A DNA stretch of 64,000 nt. It comes from Acinetobacter bouvetii. GTDB taxonomy: Bacteria; Pseudomonadota; Gammaproteobacteria; Pseudomonadales; Moraxellaceae. Of this stretch, positions 45,713-55,018 are shown in pieces. Below the pieces are notes generated by a model. The model was not told where the DNA came from and did not search any database. It worked only from the letters and a program-made list of their open reading frames with translations. Position 1 is the first letter of the stretch; the number at the start of each line of letters is the position of its first letter. Both the position numbers and the translations under genes were made by a program. The stretch is from assembly GCF_902753875.1 (NCBI RefSeq), contig NZ_CADDTS010000007.1, positions 62,001 through 126,000 on the forward strand, read 5' to 3'.

Positions 45713-46494
45713 ATCCTAATTCACCGCAATCGAATGGTTCAAGCGTAGTACCCAATGCATTAGGAAATGTTCAGCGTCCAGGCGAGTACTTACGTCAAAT
45801 TCGAATTGCACAAAAGCGTGAATTAAATGATGTTGCCAAAGATTTGAACATGCCTGTGAAAACTTTGACTGCATTAGAACAAGATGATTATAAGACCTTG
45901 CCTGAAGCAACCTTCATTAAGGGTTACTATCGGAGCTACGCAAAATATTTAAAGGTCGATGCGACATCTATTATCCAGCGTTTTGATGATATTTATCAAA
46001 ATGATACAGGGTTGTTGCCAAATCATGCCTTAAATAATTCACCGATTAAAATCATGGGTAAACTCCCAGGTTCTAATAGTGACCGCAACAAAAAATTGCT
46101 GAAACGAATTCTGATTGCTTTGGTGGTACTGGTCGTCCTTGCTGCTGCTGTTATGGCAGTCCAAAATTGGACATCCAATACAGCAAATCATGGTCAGGAC
46201 ATTGCTCCGGCTGAATCTGATGTACAAGTCCTGAATATGGATAATACTACGGCAGTAACAGGTGATCAGCTTGAGCTTGAGTTTAGTCATCCAACTTCTG
46301 TGCATATTGTTGATTCAACTGGTAAAGTACTGGCAACAGGCCGTCAGGCATCGTCGTTGAAATTGAATGGTGAAACGCCGTTCCAAATCCGTTTGGATGA
46401 TGCATCTGCTGTCACATTAACATTGAATAATGAGAAGATTGCATTGTCATCTTATACCGTCAACGGAAAAGCAGATTTCCGTTTGTCACGTTAA
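45703..46494 (+). CDS. rodZ: RodZ-like cell-shape protein
   Basis: A 263-residue bitopic protein: N-terminal cytoplasmic helix-turn-helix of the Xre type (GEYLRQIRIAQKRELNDVAKDL, about 27-48), a single membrane helix (about 130-150), then a periplasmic Ser/Asp-rich linker and a C-terminal DUF4115 domain (LELEFSHPTSVHIVDSTGKVL, about 190-210). RodZ links MreB to the elongasome. Starts within the last ten bases of pilF, so overlapping. Confidence 0.88.
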   Translation: MEVNPNSPQSNGSSVVPNALGNVQRPGEYLRQIRIAQKRELNDVAKDLNMPVKTLTALEQDDYKTLPEATFIKGYYRSYAKYLKVDATSIIQRFDDIYQNDTGLLPNHALNNSPIKIMGKLPGSNSDRNKKLLKRILIALVVLVVLAAAVMAVQNWTSNTANHGQDIAPAESDVQVLNMDNTTAVTGDQLELEFSHPTSVHIVDSTGKVLATGRQASSLKLNGETPFQIRLDDASAVTLTLNNEKIALSSYTVNGKADFRLSR

Positions 46495-46518
46495 TGGGTA
46501 AAGAATAGAGCGATATCA

Positions 46519-47640
46519 ATGATTGAAAATCCGATTAAGCGCCGTCCCACTCGTAAAATTCGTGTCGGTTCTGTGTATGTAGGGGGTGATGCCCCAATCA
46601 GCATCCAAAGTATGACCAATACTGAAACCTGTGATGTGGAAGCTACTGTTGCACAGATTCAGCGTTGTGTGGATGTGGGTGCGGACATCATGCGCGTTTC
46701 CGTACCGAGTATGGAAGCTGCTGAAGCATTTGGTGAAATCCGTAAACGTGTACAGGTGCCGTTGGTTGCCGATATTCACTTCGACTATAAAATTGCCTTG
46801 CGTGTTGCAGACTTGGGCGCAGACTGTTTGCGTATTAACCCGGGCAATATTGGTTCGGAAGCGAAAATACGTGAAGTGGTTGCTGCAGCGAAGCACAATG
46901 ACATTTCGATGCGTATTGGGGTCAATGCCGGTTCACTGGAAAAAGATATTCAAAAGAAATATGGTGAGCCGACAGGTCAGGCGCTGCTTGAATCTGCCAT
47001 GCGTCATATTGATATTCTAGACCGTTTAAATTTCCATGAATTTAAAGTCTCGGTTAAGGCATCCAATGTATTTTTGACCATGGATGCATATCGTTTGCTG
47101 TCTCAACAAATTGATAATCCATTACATTTAGGTGTGACTGAAGCTGGTGTCTATCGTACCGGTTCAGTGAAATCGGCGATTGCTTTAGGCGGTTTGCTGA
47201 TGGAAGGCATTGGCGATACCATGCGTATTTCACTGGCGGCTGAACCTGAAGAAGAAGTGAAAATTGGTTTTGATATTTTAAAATCATTGGGACTTCGTTC
47301 TAACGGCATTAACTTTATTGCCTGCCCAAGCTGTTCACGCCAAGAATTTAATGTGATTAAAGTGATGCAAACATTGGAAGAGCGTCTTGAAGATGTTCGC
47401 GTACCGATGGATGTATCCGTGATTGGCTGTAAAGTGAATGGCCCGGGTGAAGCCAAAGAAGCCGATATTGGTGTGGTAGGTGCAAGTCCACGTTCACTGG
47501 TGTATCGTAATGGTGAAAAGAGCCATTTAATTGATACAAATCAGTTGGTTGATGAAATCGAAGCGATGGTTCGTCAACGTGTTAGCGATATTGAAGACGC
47601 TAAAGCAAAAGAGATTATTCGCACAAGTTTTTCTGAGTAG
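46519..47640 (+). CDS. ispG: 4-hydroxy-3-methylbut-2-en-1-yl diphosphate synthase
   Basis: IspG converts MEcPP to HMBPP in the MEP isoprenoid pathway using a [4Fe-4S] cluster. The 373-residue protein starts [21 protein letters not shown], includes the conserved [14 protein letters not shown] and [11 protein letters not shown], and the cluster cysteines in [12 protein letters not shown] (about 268) plus the later [15 protein letters not shown]. Length is normal. Confidence 0.98.
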   Translation: MIENPIKRRPTRKIRVGSVYVGGDAPISIQSMTNTETCDVEATVAQIQRCVDVGADIMRVSVPSMEAAEAFGEIRKRVQVPLVADIHFDYKIALRVADLGADCLRINPGNIGSEAKIREVVAAAKHNDISMRIGVNAGSLEKDIQKKYGEPTGQALLESAMRHIDILDRLNFHEFKVSVKASNVFLTMDAYRLLSQQIDNPLHLGVTEAGVYRTGSVKSAIALGGLLMEGIGDTMRISLAAEPEEEVKIGFDILKSLGLRSNGINFIACPSCSRQEFNVIKVMQTLEERLEDVRVPMDVSVIGCKVNGPGEAKEADIGVVGASPRSLVYRNGEKSHLIDTNQLVDEIEAMVRQRVSDIEDAKAKEIIRTSFSE

Positions 47641-47643
47641 ATC

Positions 47644-48939
47644 ATGAGTTCAATTGTCGCAATTAAAGGTTTTAATGACATTCTTCCAACGCAAACTTCT
47701 GCGTGGAGACGTCTTGAACAACATTTAGCATCATTAATGGATGCTTATGGTTATCAACAAATTCGTTTGCCGATGGTTGAGCAAACAAATCTGTTCAAGC
47801 GCTCAATTGGTGATGCAACAGATATCGTTGAAAAGGAAATGTATACCTTTTTAGATAAAGGTAATCCGCCAGAGTCTTTGACTTTACGTCCGGAAGGAAC
47901 TGCAGGCTGTGTGCGTGCCATGCTAGAGCATAACTTGCTGCGTGGTGCGACTCCGCGTGTGTGGTATATCGGTCCAATGTTCCGTTATGAAAAACCACAA
48001 AAAGGTCGTTATCGCCAGTTCCATCAGTTTGGTGTGGAAACCTTTGGTGTGGCAACACCGGATCAGGATGCTGAACTGATTCTGATGACAGCTCGTTTGT
48101 GGAAACGTATGGGTGTGGCAAACAAGGTTCAGCTCGAACTGAATACTTTGGGTGAAGCGGATGAGCGCGCATCTTACCGTGCGGCTTTGGTTGAATTTTT
48201 GGAATCCCATAAAGCAGATTTAGATGAAGATTCACAGCGTCGTTTGACTACTAATCCACTGCGTATCTTGGATTCTAAAGATGCGAAGACCCAGTCGATT
48301 CTGGAAAATGCGCCTAAACTTCACGACTTTATGGGTGAGGAAACTTTGGCCCACTTTGCACAATTGCAGCAGTATCTGACTGATGCGGGTGTGAGTTTTG
48401 TAATTAACCAGAAATTGGTACGCGGTCTGGACTACTACAACAAAACCGTATTTGAATGGACCACCACACATTTGGGTTCACAGGGGACAGTGTGTGCCGG
48501 TGGCCGTTATGACGGTCTTGTGGGTCAGCTCAAAGGTAAGGCTGATCAATCTGTACCGGCTGTAGGTTTCGCCATGGGTATGGAGCGTTTATTACTTCTA
48601 CTTGAACAGGTTGAAGACAACACACCTGTACGTGACTGTGAAATTTTTCTGGTTTCAGACCCTGCAACTCAAGGCCACGCTTTGGTACTTGCCGAGCAGA
48701 TACGTGACCAGCTTGAAGCGACAAATAGCACAATTCGTCTGAAAGTGGGTTCACAAGGCTCAATGAAATCTCAGATGAAAAAAGCCGATCAGGCCGGTGC
48801 AGTGTACGCTTTAATCTTTGGTCAGCGTGAGTCGGAAGCACAGCAAATTTCAGTGAAAGAGTTGGCAACGGCTGAACAGACTGAAATCGTGGTGGCGGAT
48901 TTTTTGCCATTTATCATCGAAAAATTTTCTTCAAAATAA
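47644..48939 (+). CDS. hisS: Histidyl-tRNA synthetase
   Basis: Class II synthetase of 431 residues. It begins [15 protein letters not shown], contains motif 2 [20 protein letters not shown] (about 114-133), and the histidine-specific signature [17 protein letters not shown] (about 258-274). Motif 3 [13 protein letters not shown] is about 304-316. The gene begins three bases after ispG. Confidence 0.98.
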   Translation: MSSIVAIKGFNDILPTQTSAWRRLEQHLASLMDAYGYQQIRLPMVEQTNLFKRSIGDATDIVEKEMYTFLDKGNPPESLTLRPEGTAGCVRAMLEHNLLRGATPRVWYIGPMFRYEKPQKGRYRQFHQFGVETFGVATPDQDAELILMTARLWKRMGVANKVQLELNTLGEADERASYRAALVEFLESHKADLDEDSQRRLTTNPLRILDSKDAKTQSILENAPKLHDFMGEETLAHFAQLQQYLTDAGVSFVINQKLVRGLDYYNKTVFEWTTTHLGSQGTVCAGGRYDGLVGQLKGKADQSVPAVGFAMGMERLLLLLEQVEDNTPVRDCEIFLVSDPATQGHALVLAEQIRDQLEATNSTIRLKVGSQGSMKSQMKKADQAGAVYALIFGQRESEAQQISVKELATAEQTEIVVADFLPFIIEKFSSK

Positions 48940-48969
48940 ACCGAAAAACATAAGGAAAAGGGTAATCAC

Positions 48970-49671
48970 ATGAACGCATTGAGTGATGAGGAACAACTTG
49001 ATAGCTTAAAAAGTTTCACTAAAAAATATGGCTCGGCCATCATTAGTGGGATTTTAATCGCGTTGATTGCCTTTTTCGGTTGGGAATATTGGCAGAAGAA
49101 GAACCTGGCTGAATCACAAATGGAAACAGCCAAGGTGCAGCAATTGATGGATGATGCAAAGAATGTGAAGGATGATGCCAACGCATTTAATGCATTGTCT
49201 GCAACTGCGGACAAAATTGTCAAAGAAGCTCCAGATTCTGCACAGGCCATTCAAACTCAATTGTTAATGGCCAAACTGGCTTATGACAAAGCGGATTATG
49301 CTCATGCAGAACGTGCATTGAAAAAAGTTGAAAATTCCAAAGTCGATGATGCTGGTCTGGTACAAGTGGTAAAACTACGTTTGGCTTATGCACAGCTTGC
49401 GCAAAAAAAATATGATGATGCCATTAAAACCTTGTCAGCAGTCACAGATCCGGCGTTTAAAGCAACGGCTGATGAAGCGCTAGGTGATGTCTATGTTGCT
49501 AAAAATGATATAGAAAATGCTAAAAAATCGTACATGAGTGCATGGGATGCACTGCTTGAACGTAAACAAGAACGTCAAATTTTACAAATTAAACTCGAAA
49601 GTGTCGGCGTTTTAGTTGATGATCCTGATGTTGAACGCCCAATTTTAGAAACACAAGTGGATGAGTCGTGA
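48970..49671 (+). CDS. YfgM-like TPR membrane protein
   Basis: A 233-residue protein with a cytoplasmic N-terminus of about 20 residues, one membrane helix (about 21-40, SAIISGILIALIAFFGW), and a periplasmic TPR-like helical region. YfgM is an ancillary SecYEG/PpiD partner in E. coli. The position between hisS and bamB is that of yfgM throughout gammaproteobacteria, which supports the call more strongly than the sequence. Confidence 0.85.
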   Translation: MNALSDEEQLDSLKSFTKKYGSAIISGILIALIAFFGWEYWQKKNLAESQMETAKVQQLMDDAKNVKDDANAFNALSATADKIVKEAPDSAQAIQTQLLMAKLAYDKADYAHAERALKKVENSKVDDAGLVQVVKLRLAYAQLAQKKYDDAIKTLSAVTDPAFKATADEALGDVYVAKNDIENAKKSYMSAWDALLERKQERQILQIKLESVGVLVDDPDVERPILETQVDES

Positions 49672-50819
49672 TGGATAGAAAATACAAGATACCGTTTGCA
49701 CTAACAATTTTAACCTTTGCACTCGTTGGTTGTTCTACGAATAAAACAAAAGTGGAAGAGGTGAAACCGAATCCATTGCCAAAATTGGTTCAGGCAAAAA
49801 GTCTTGTTCCTGTATTTTCTCAAAGCGTTTCTTCTACCAGTAAAGAAGATCCGTTACGTTTACGTTTGGATGCCGATAATGGTGTGGTCTTCACTGTAAA
49901 TCCAGATGGTGAAGTATCTGCTTATCAAGGTAAACAGCGTCTGTGGCAGAAAAAGGTGACGAAGTCAGGACTAAGTGCAGGTATTGAAGCTGCTGAAGGT
50001 CTGGTGGTGGTTGGCAATAAAAAAGGTCAACTGTTTGCTCTGGATCAGGCGACCGGTGAGCAACGCTGGACTGCACAGTTATCGGGTGCGATTTTATCTG
50101 CATCACTTATTCAGTCAGGTCGTGTGATTACCCTGACCAACGATGACACTGTGTATGCGCATGATTTGGCGACCGGTCAGCAGGTTTGGACCTATAATCT
50201 TCCAAACGTACAGTTTAGCTTGCGTGGTACAGCCACACCGGTAGCGCTTGATCCGCGTACGGTGCTGATTGCCTCATCGAATGCTTATGTTTATGCGCTG
50301 GATATCATTAGTGGTGTGCCACGTATGCAGCGCCGTGTAGCTGTGAGTGAAGGCCGTTCTGATATTCAGCGCCTGAACGATATTGATGGCGAGCCTGTGG
50401 TGGCTGGCCAATTTCTGGTGACCACAAGTTACCAGGGGCAAGTGACAGTGATGGATCTGGCTGCACAACAAATTGTGTGGAGTGAGGATGCCAGCAGTAT
50501 CCAGCGTCCAGAAGTGGCTAATAATACCGTCTATGTTGCACAGGAAGATGGCAAAATTACCGCTTATGCACTGGCAACCGGTGAGCAATTATGGCAAAAC
50601 GACAGTTTGTTGCATCGCCAGTTGAGTAATCCGGTCATGCTCGGTCAGGATCTGGTGGTTGGCGATCTGGATGGTGTCTTGCATCTGATTGATCCAACCA
50701 CAGGCCAGTTGATTGGTCGTTCAAAAACCAGTGGTGAAGTGCGTTCACTACGCGTGATTGATAATCAGCTTTATGTGGCAACACGTAAGGGCGCTTTAAG
50801 CATTTGGCAGAATCGTTAA
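49671..50819 (+). CDS. bamB: Outer-membrane assembly lipoprotein BamB
   Basis: BamB is an eight-bladed beta-propeller lipoprotein of the BAM complex. The 382-residue product has a lipobox ending at Cys21 (LTFALVGC) and repeated blade motifs such as GQLFALDQATGEQRW, TVYAHDLATGQQVW and GKITAYALATGEQLW. The start is ATG 49671, one base overlapping the previous stop, or GTG 49668. A long-stem terminator follows. Confidence 0.95.
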   Translation: MDRKYKIPFALTILTFALVGCSTNKTKVEEVKPNPLPKLVQAKSLVPVFSQSVSSTSKEDPLRLRLDADNGVVFTVNPDGEVSAYQGKQRLWQKKVTKSGLSAGIEAAEGLVVVGNKKGQLFALDQATGEQRWTAQLSGAILSASLIQSGRVITLTNDDTVYAHDLATGQQVWTYNLPNVQFSLRGTATPVALDPRTVLIASSNAYVYALDIISGVPRMQRRVAVSEGRSDIQRLNDIDGEPVVAGQFLVTTSYQGQVTVMDLAAQQIVWSEDASSIQRPEVANNTVYVAQEDGKITAYALATGEQLWQNDSLLHRQLSNPVMLGQDLVVGDLDGVLHLIDPTTGQLIGRSKTSGEVRSLRVIDNQLYVATRKGALSIWQNR

Positions 50820-50862
50820 TTTTCTTCAGCCTTATGTTAAACTAAGCAAAATCCGTATTTTT

Positions 50863-50908
50863 TTAAACACGGGGTGATTGATAATTCTCAATACCCCGTG
50901 TTTTTATT
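50863..50908 (+). terminator. Terminator after bamB
   Basis: AAACACGGGG (50865-50874) pairs with CCCCGTGTTT (50894-50903), extended inside by a second short stem, followed by a T tract. Confidence 0.85.
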
Positions 50909-50990
50909 TAGATCTCTGGTCTATTTTTTCTTCCACAGTTTCTGATGTTCAGGCCACTCAAACTGGCTGATCTTGAATAAAGGTTAATCT

Positions 50991-52400
50991 ATGAAACCCG
51001 TAATTGCGCTCATTGGTCGTCCGAACGTCGGAAAATCAACGCTGTTTAACCAGATCACCAAGAGCCGTGATGCGCTTGTTGCTGATTTTGCCGGTCTGAC
51101 CCGTGACCGTAAATATGGCGACGCGACTTATCAAAATAAATCATTCATCGTGGTCGATACTGGTGGTATTGGCGAAACCGAAGGTGGAATTGACTCTTAC
51201 ATGGCGGAGCAGTCTAAAACTGCCATTCATGAAGCAGACATGATCATCTTTGTGGTGGATGCACGTGCCGGATTACTTGCCTCTGATGAACAGATTGCAC
51301 GTGACTTGCGTACTTTAGGCAAGAAAGTCTTTCTTGTGGCCAACAAGGTCGATGGTGTACACGCAGAAGCAGCACTGGTTGAATTCTTCAAACTGGGGAT
51401 GGGTGAGCCGATGCAGGTGGCTGCAAGCCACGGCCGCGGTGTTCAGCAAATGCTGGAAGAAGTACTGCAAGATGTACCTGAAGATGAAAATCCAGATCAG
51501 CATGACAGAGACACTGGCTTACGTTTAGCGATTATTGGTCGTCCAAACGTGGGTAAATCGACTTTAGTGAACCGCCTGTTGGGTGAAGACCGTGTGGTGG
51601 CATTTGACCAACCGGGGACAACACGTGACTCGGTGTATATTCCATTCGAGCGCGATGGTCGTAAATACACTCTGATTGACACTGCTGGTGTACGTCGTAA
51701 AGGTAAAGTGGATGAAATGATTGAGAAATTCTCAATCGTGAAAACTTTACAAGCGATGAAAGATGCCCATGTTGTGGTGATTGTGGTTGATGCGCGCGAC
51801 GGGATTGTCGAGCAAGACTTGCATTTGATTGGTTATGCGCTGGAAGCCGGTCGTGCCATGGTGATTGCGATCAACAAATGGGACAACATGTCTGAGTATG
51901 ATCGCAAACAATGTAAGTTAGATGTCGATCGTCGCTTTGACTTTATTCCTTGGGCAAAAATTCACTTGATTTCTGCTTTGCATGGTACAGGGGTAGGTGA
52001 TCTCTATCCATCTATTCACCGTGCTTATGACTCTTCACACCTGAAAGTTTCACCGGCAAAAATTACCCAGATCTTGAATGATGCTACAGATGCGCATCAT
52101 CCACCTATGGTACAGGGTCGTCGTATCAAAATGCGTTATGCCCACATGGGTGGACAAAATCCCCCGACCATCGTGATTCACGGTAACAAAGTGGATAAGA
52201 CCCCGAATGATTATCGTCGCTATCTCGAAAACGTGTTCCGCAAAGTGTACAAACTGGAAGGTACACCAGTAAAAATCGAATTTAAAACCTCGGAAAACCC
52301 GTTTGAAGGGCGTAAATCTCAGATTGATGAACGTACTGCAGCGCGTAAACGCCGTTATGTACAGAAGTTCAAGAAAGCCGAGAAGAAATTTAAACGTTAA
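50991..52400 (+). CDS. der: Ribosome-assembly GTPase Der (EngA)
   Basis: Der has two GTPase domains in tandem and is essential for 50S assembly. The 469-residue protein shows GRPNVGKST at 9-17 with DTGG (about 59), and the second GRPNVGKST near residue 182 with DTAGVRRKG. The KH-like C-terminal domain follows, ending in a basic tail [18 protein letters not shown]. Length is typical. Confidence 0.98.
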   Translation: MKPVIALIGRPNVGKSTLFNQITKSRDALVADFAGLTRDRKYGDATYQNKSFIVVDTGGIGETEGGIDSYMAEQSKTAIHEADMIIFVVDARAGLLASDEQIARDLRTLGKKVFLVANKVDGVHAEAALVEFFKLGMGEPMQVAASHGRGVQQMLEEVLQDVPEDENPDQHDRDTGLRLAIIGRPNVGKSTLVNRLLGEDRVVAFDQPGTTRDSVYIPFERDGRKYTLIDTAGVRRKGKVDEMIEKFSIVKTLQAMKDAHVVVIVVDARDGIVEQDLHLIGYALEAGRAMVIAINKWDNMSEYDRKQCKLDVDRRFDFIPWAKIHLISALHGTGVGDLYPSIHRAYDSSHLKVSPAKITQILNDATDAHHPPMVQGRRIKMRYAHMGGQNPPTIVIHGNKVDKTPNDYRRYLENVFRKVYKLEGTPVKIEFKTSENPFEGRKSQIDERTAARKRRYVQKFKKAEKKFKR

Positions 52401-52422
52401 TCATCTCAGGATTTAAATTTTT

Positions 52423-52456
52423 CAAAAAGCCCAAAGTGATCTTTGGGCTTTTTTCT
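52423..52456 (+). terminator. Terminator after der
   Basis: AAAAAGCCCAAAG (52424-52436), loop TGAT, CTTTGGGCTTTTT. Thirteen-base perfect stem with a T tract. Confidence 0.95.
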
Positions 52457-52488
52457 TTTAAGATATGATTCTATTTTTGATCGGGTGG

Positions 52489-53148
52489 ATGCAGGTGGGC
52501 AGATTGATTCGCGTGGATGTGGAACGCATTGAGCAGATCGTGTCAGTCGCTGCGGAATTGGATCGCAAAAGCAAAATTCAGCTGCAAAAACATCAGATCT
52601 ACGATTATCGTAATCAATTACTTTCCCAGCAATTACAGACTCCTATTCAACAGGCACATTTCGCAACGACCGATTATGGCAAGCCCTATTTAATCGACTT
52701 TCCTCAATTCTATTTTAATCATAGCCATAGCCAGAAGAATTATGCCTTAGCTACTAGTGCGCAGATGCGCGATCTGGGCGTGGATATTGAGGATCTGGAT
52801 CGTAAGGTCAGGTTTGAAGCCTTGGCCAACCATGCTTTTCATGCGCATGAATTGCAGTGCTGGAATGAACTGGAGCAGGATCCAGATTACTGGTTTAAAG
52901 TCTGGACCACCAAAGAGGCGGTATTAAAAGCCTCTGGGCTGGGGGTGCGTTTAAACTTGAATGAACTGGATACCCGGGTTCATCCGCTGCATGATGGCGG
53001 CATGTGTAGTCATCCTCTCATTGGGACATTTGCCTATCAAAACTTCCATTTAGGTCATGTCATGTTAACCGTGGCCTGGCGTTCAGAAGCGTCCTGTCAG
53101 GGTTTTGCTTTTCCGGAGATTCAGATCTTTTTGTCAGCTGCAAAATGA
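52489..53148 (+). CDS. 4'-phosphopantetheinyl transferase (Sfp/AcpT type)
   Basis: The enzyme transfers phosphopantetheine from CoA to a carrier protein Ser. It shows the two family motifs GVDIEDLD (about residues 97-104 from this start) and FKVWTTKEAVLKASGLG (about 140-156). The overall length (219 residues from 52489) fits the Sfp-like group rather than the small AcpS. An ATG at 52465, ten bases after the der terminator, is also open but adds a hydrophobic octapeptide and is less likely. The carrier protein target cannot be told. Confidence 0.85.
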   Translation: MQVGRLIRVDVERIEQIVSVAAELDRKSKIQLQKHQIYDYRNQLLSQQLQTPIQQAHFATTDYGKPYLIDFPQFYFNHSHSQKNYALATSAQMRDLGVDIEDLDRKVRFEALANHAFHAHELQCWNELEQDPDYWFKVWTTKEAVLKASGLGVRLNLNELDTRVHPLHDGGMCSHPLIGTFAYQNFHLGHVMLTVAWRSEASCQGFAFPEIQIFLSAAK

Positions 53149-53509
53149 TTTTAGATTCAGTATCAGCTTTATGTTTATTTCACATTTCCTTATTACGCTT
53201 TACTTCCTTTTAACTTCGTGATGTTTTTGAGCGTAATTAGTTTCCTTTCTTATTGCTAACGTTTATTTAAAAAAATGATGTAAAAATAAATTAAAAATAG
53301 AAAAATTATCTTTTGTTTACCATATCTAAAGAATGATTTAATTATTATTTAACTTGATGAAAATAAATAAAAATTAAAATTATGTGATGGAGTTAATGTT
53401 AAAATTTGTATATTATTTGTTTAATTTTTGATTTCTCTTAAATCACGTTAAAAAGATACAAATTTTAAATAATTGGCTGGTTCCAAAACTTTAATGGAAA
53501 AAGGTAGAA
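53149..53509. other. AT-rich gap before the three-gene secreted operon
   Basis: About 360 bases of very AT-rich sequence with no gene-like ORF, presumably holding the operon's promoter. Several A and T tracts and no clear palindrome are seen. Confidence 0.4.
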
Positions 53510-55018
53510 ATGATGAAAAAAACCATCTTGGCATTGATGTGTGCATTCGCGGGACAATTCACATATGCAGAAATAATTAAAGTCAATGGTGAGGGGACTG
53601 CCACAATTGTAAAAAAAGATCCGAATGGCACACGCAATCAGGCATTTAATAATGCAAAAATGGATGCTGTTATTGCAATGATCAAAAAAATAAATGGTCC
53701 TCAGGCCATGGTCGATGCACAACAGCATCTAGATGAAATTGTTAAACAAGTAGATTCTACCTATATTATTAATCGCGGTAGCTCGACACAAGGCAATAAT
53801 GAATTGGTGACTCAAGTCAGTCTGGAAATGGATGATCAGGAGTTTCGTTCCATTTTAAATGATCTTGGACTTGCAAAGAAAAATAGCCGGACCAGCCCTA
53901 TCATGATTGTGATGGATGAATACTTTGGTGTTCCTAAAGATAATGCCAAACCTGTTAAAGAGTTTACCTCATATTTTTCTGACCGTAGTTATAGCTATGA
54001 TGAAGATGCCAGCTATAAGGCAAGTGAAAGCGCTAAAGCCAGTGCTTCAGACTCGTATTCATCTAAAGGCCGTTCATCTGCTGCATCAGGCTATGCCTAT
54101 GGTAATTATTATGGTGCTGGTGCAGGTATTTCTGCGCGCTCAGCAAGCCACAATAATTCAGGTAAATCATCATCTTCAACCAGCTATAACGCCAGTGAAT
54201 CGGCTAAATATAGCCAATCTGAACGGCAAAATGATATTCAAAGTTTTGTGAAATATGTGGAGTATCAGACTCCAAGTACCAAGGCTGAACGCGATAACCA
54301 AACCTTAAATTCTATAGCGAGTTCTGCATCGCGTTACGATTTACGTTTGCTGGATTCTGACCGTTTTAGAAGTCAGTATTTAAATGGGCGTAGCATGACC
54401 ATTCAACAGCTAATGAGTGATGCTGAACTGAATAAACTGGTCACTGCAGCACGTAAAGAAAAAGCGGACTGGTTTATGGCGGGCAGTTCTTATATTTATG
54501 ATCGTGGACGTTCACAGGCTACGGGACAGTTTGTCTGTGATGGTGCCGTGAGTTTTAAAATCTATTCTGTAGATGATTCGACGCTAATGGGCGGTGAAAC
54601 CCGTACAGAATCATCGACAGGAGCGACGACAGATTCATGTCGAACCAATGTAGCGAAAAAACTGGGTGAATTGGCGATTAGCCAAGTTGGACCACAGATT
54701 TTAGGTTATGCAAAAAACCGTTCGATGTATGGTAAAGAAATCACCATTTTTGTGAAAAGTGTTTCAGGCAATGTGTCTTCACGTTTAGGCGATGATTTGT
54801 ATATTGCCCTAGACGAAATGGAGGGTGCAGAAAATATCGATATTCGTACTCAAGATGGAAAATTGGTTGAAATGACCATGACCTATAAAGGTGAAAAGCC
54901 GATGAGCGCAGAATTGGCCAAAGCACTGCGTAAGGTCAATCCAACCTTATCGAGCGCTGAACGTTTACAAGCCGGTAATACCATCACATTGTGTATTGGT
55001 GGTACGCAATGCAAATAA
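53510..55018 (+). CDS. Exported protein with Ser/Tyr/Ala-rich linker, FlgT/CsgG-like in part; unknown function
   Basis: A 502-residue protein with a signal peptide ending in GQFTYAEII. Residues about 20-130 form a compact domain (NGEGTATIVKKDPNGTRNQAFNNAKMDAVIAM) like the N-terminal domains of FlgT and other exported LPP20/CsgG-type proteins. Residues about 153-243 are a low-complexity segment rich in Ser, Ala, Tyr and Gly, in which SYKASESAK (168-176) is nearly repeated as SYNASESAK (225-233). The C-terminal part, after about 250, is beta/alpha and has ADWFMAGSSYIYDRGRSQ and two cysteine pairs. No enzyme motif is seen. The next gene overlaps it by ten bases. I do not recognise a named family with certainty. 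Confidence 0.7.
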   Translation: MMKKTILALMCAFAGQFTYAEIIKVNGEGTATIVKKDPNGTRNQAFNNAKMDAVIAMIKKINGPQAMVDAQQHLDEIVKQVDSTYIINRGSSTQGNNELVTQVSLEMDDQEFRSILNDLGLAKKNSRTSPIMIVMDEYFGVPKDNAKPVKEFTSYFSDRSYSYDEDASYKASESAKASASDSYSSKGRSSAASGYAYGNYYGAGAGISARSASHNNSGKSSSSTSYNASESAKYSQSERQNDIQSFVKYVEYQTPSTKAERDNQTLNSIASSASRYDLRLLDSDRFRSQYLNGRSMTIQQLMSDAELNKLVTAARKEKADWFMAGSSYIYDRGRSQATGQFVCDGAVSFKIYSVDDSTLMGGETRTESSTGATTDSCRTNVAKKLGELAISQVGPQILGYAKNRSMYGKEITIFVKSVSGNVSSRLGDDLYIALDEMEGAENIDIRTQDGKLVEMTMTYKGEKPMSAELAKALRKVNPTLSSAERLQAGNTITLCIGGTQCK

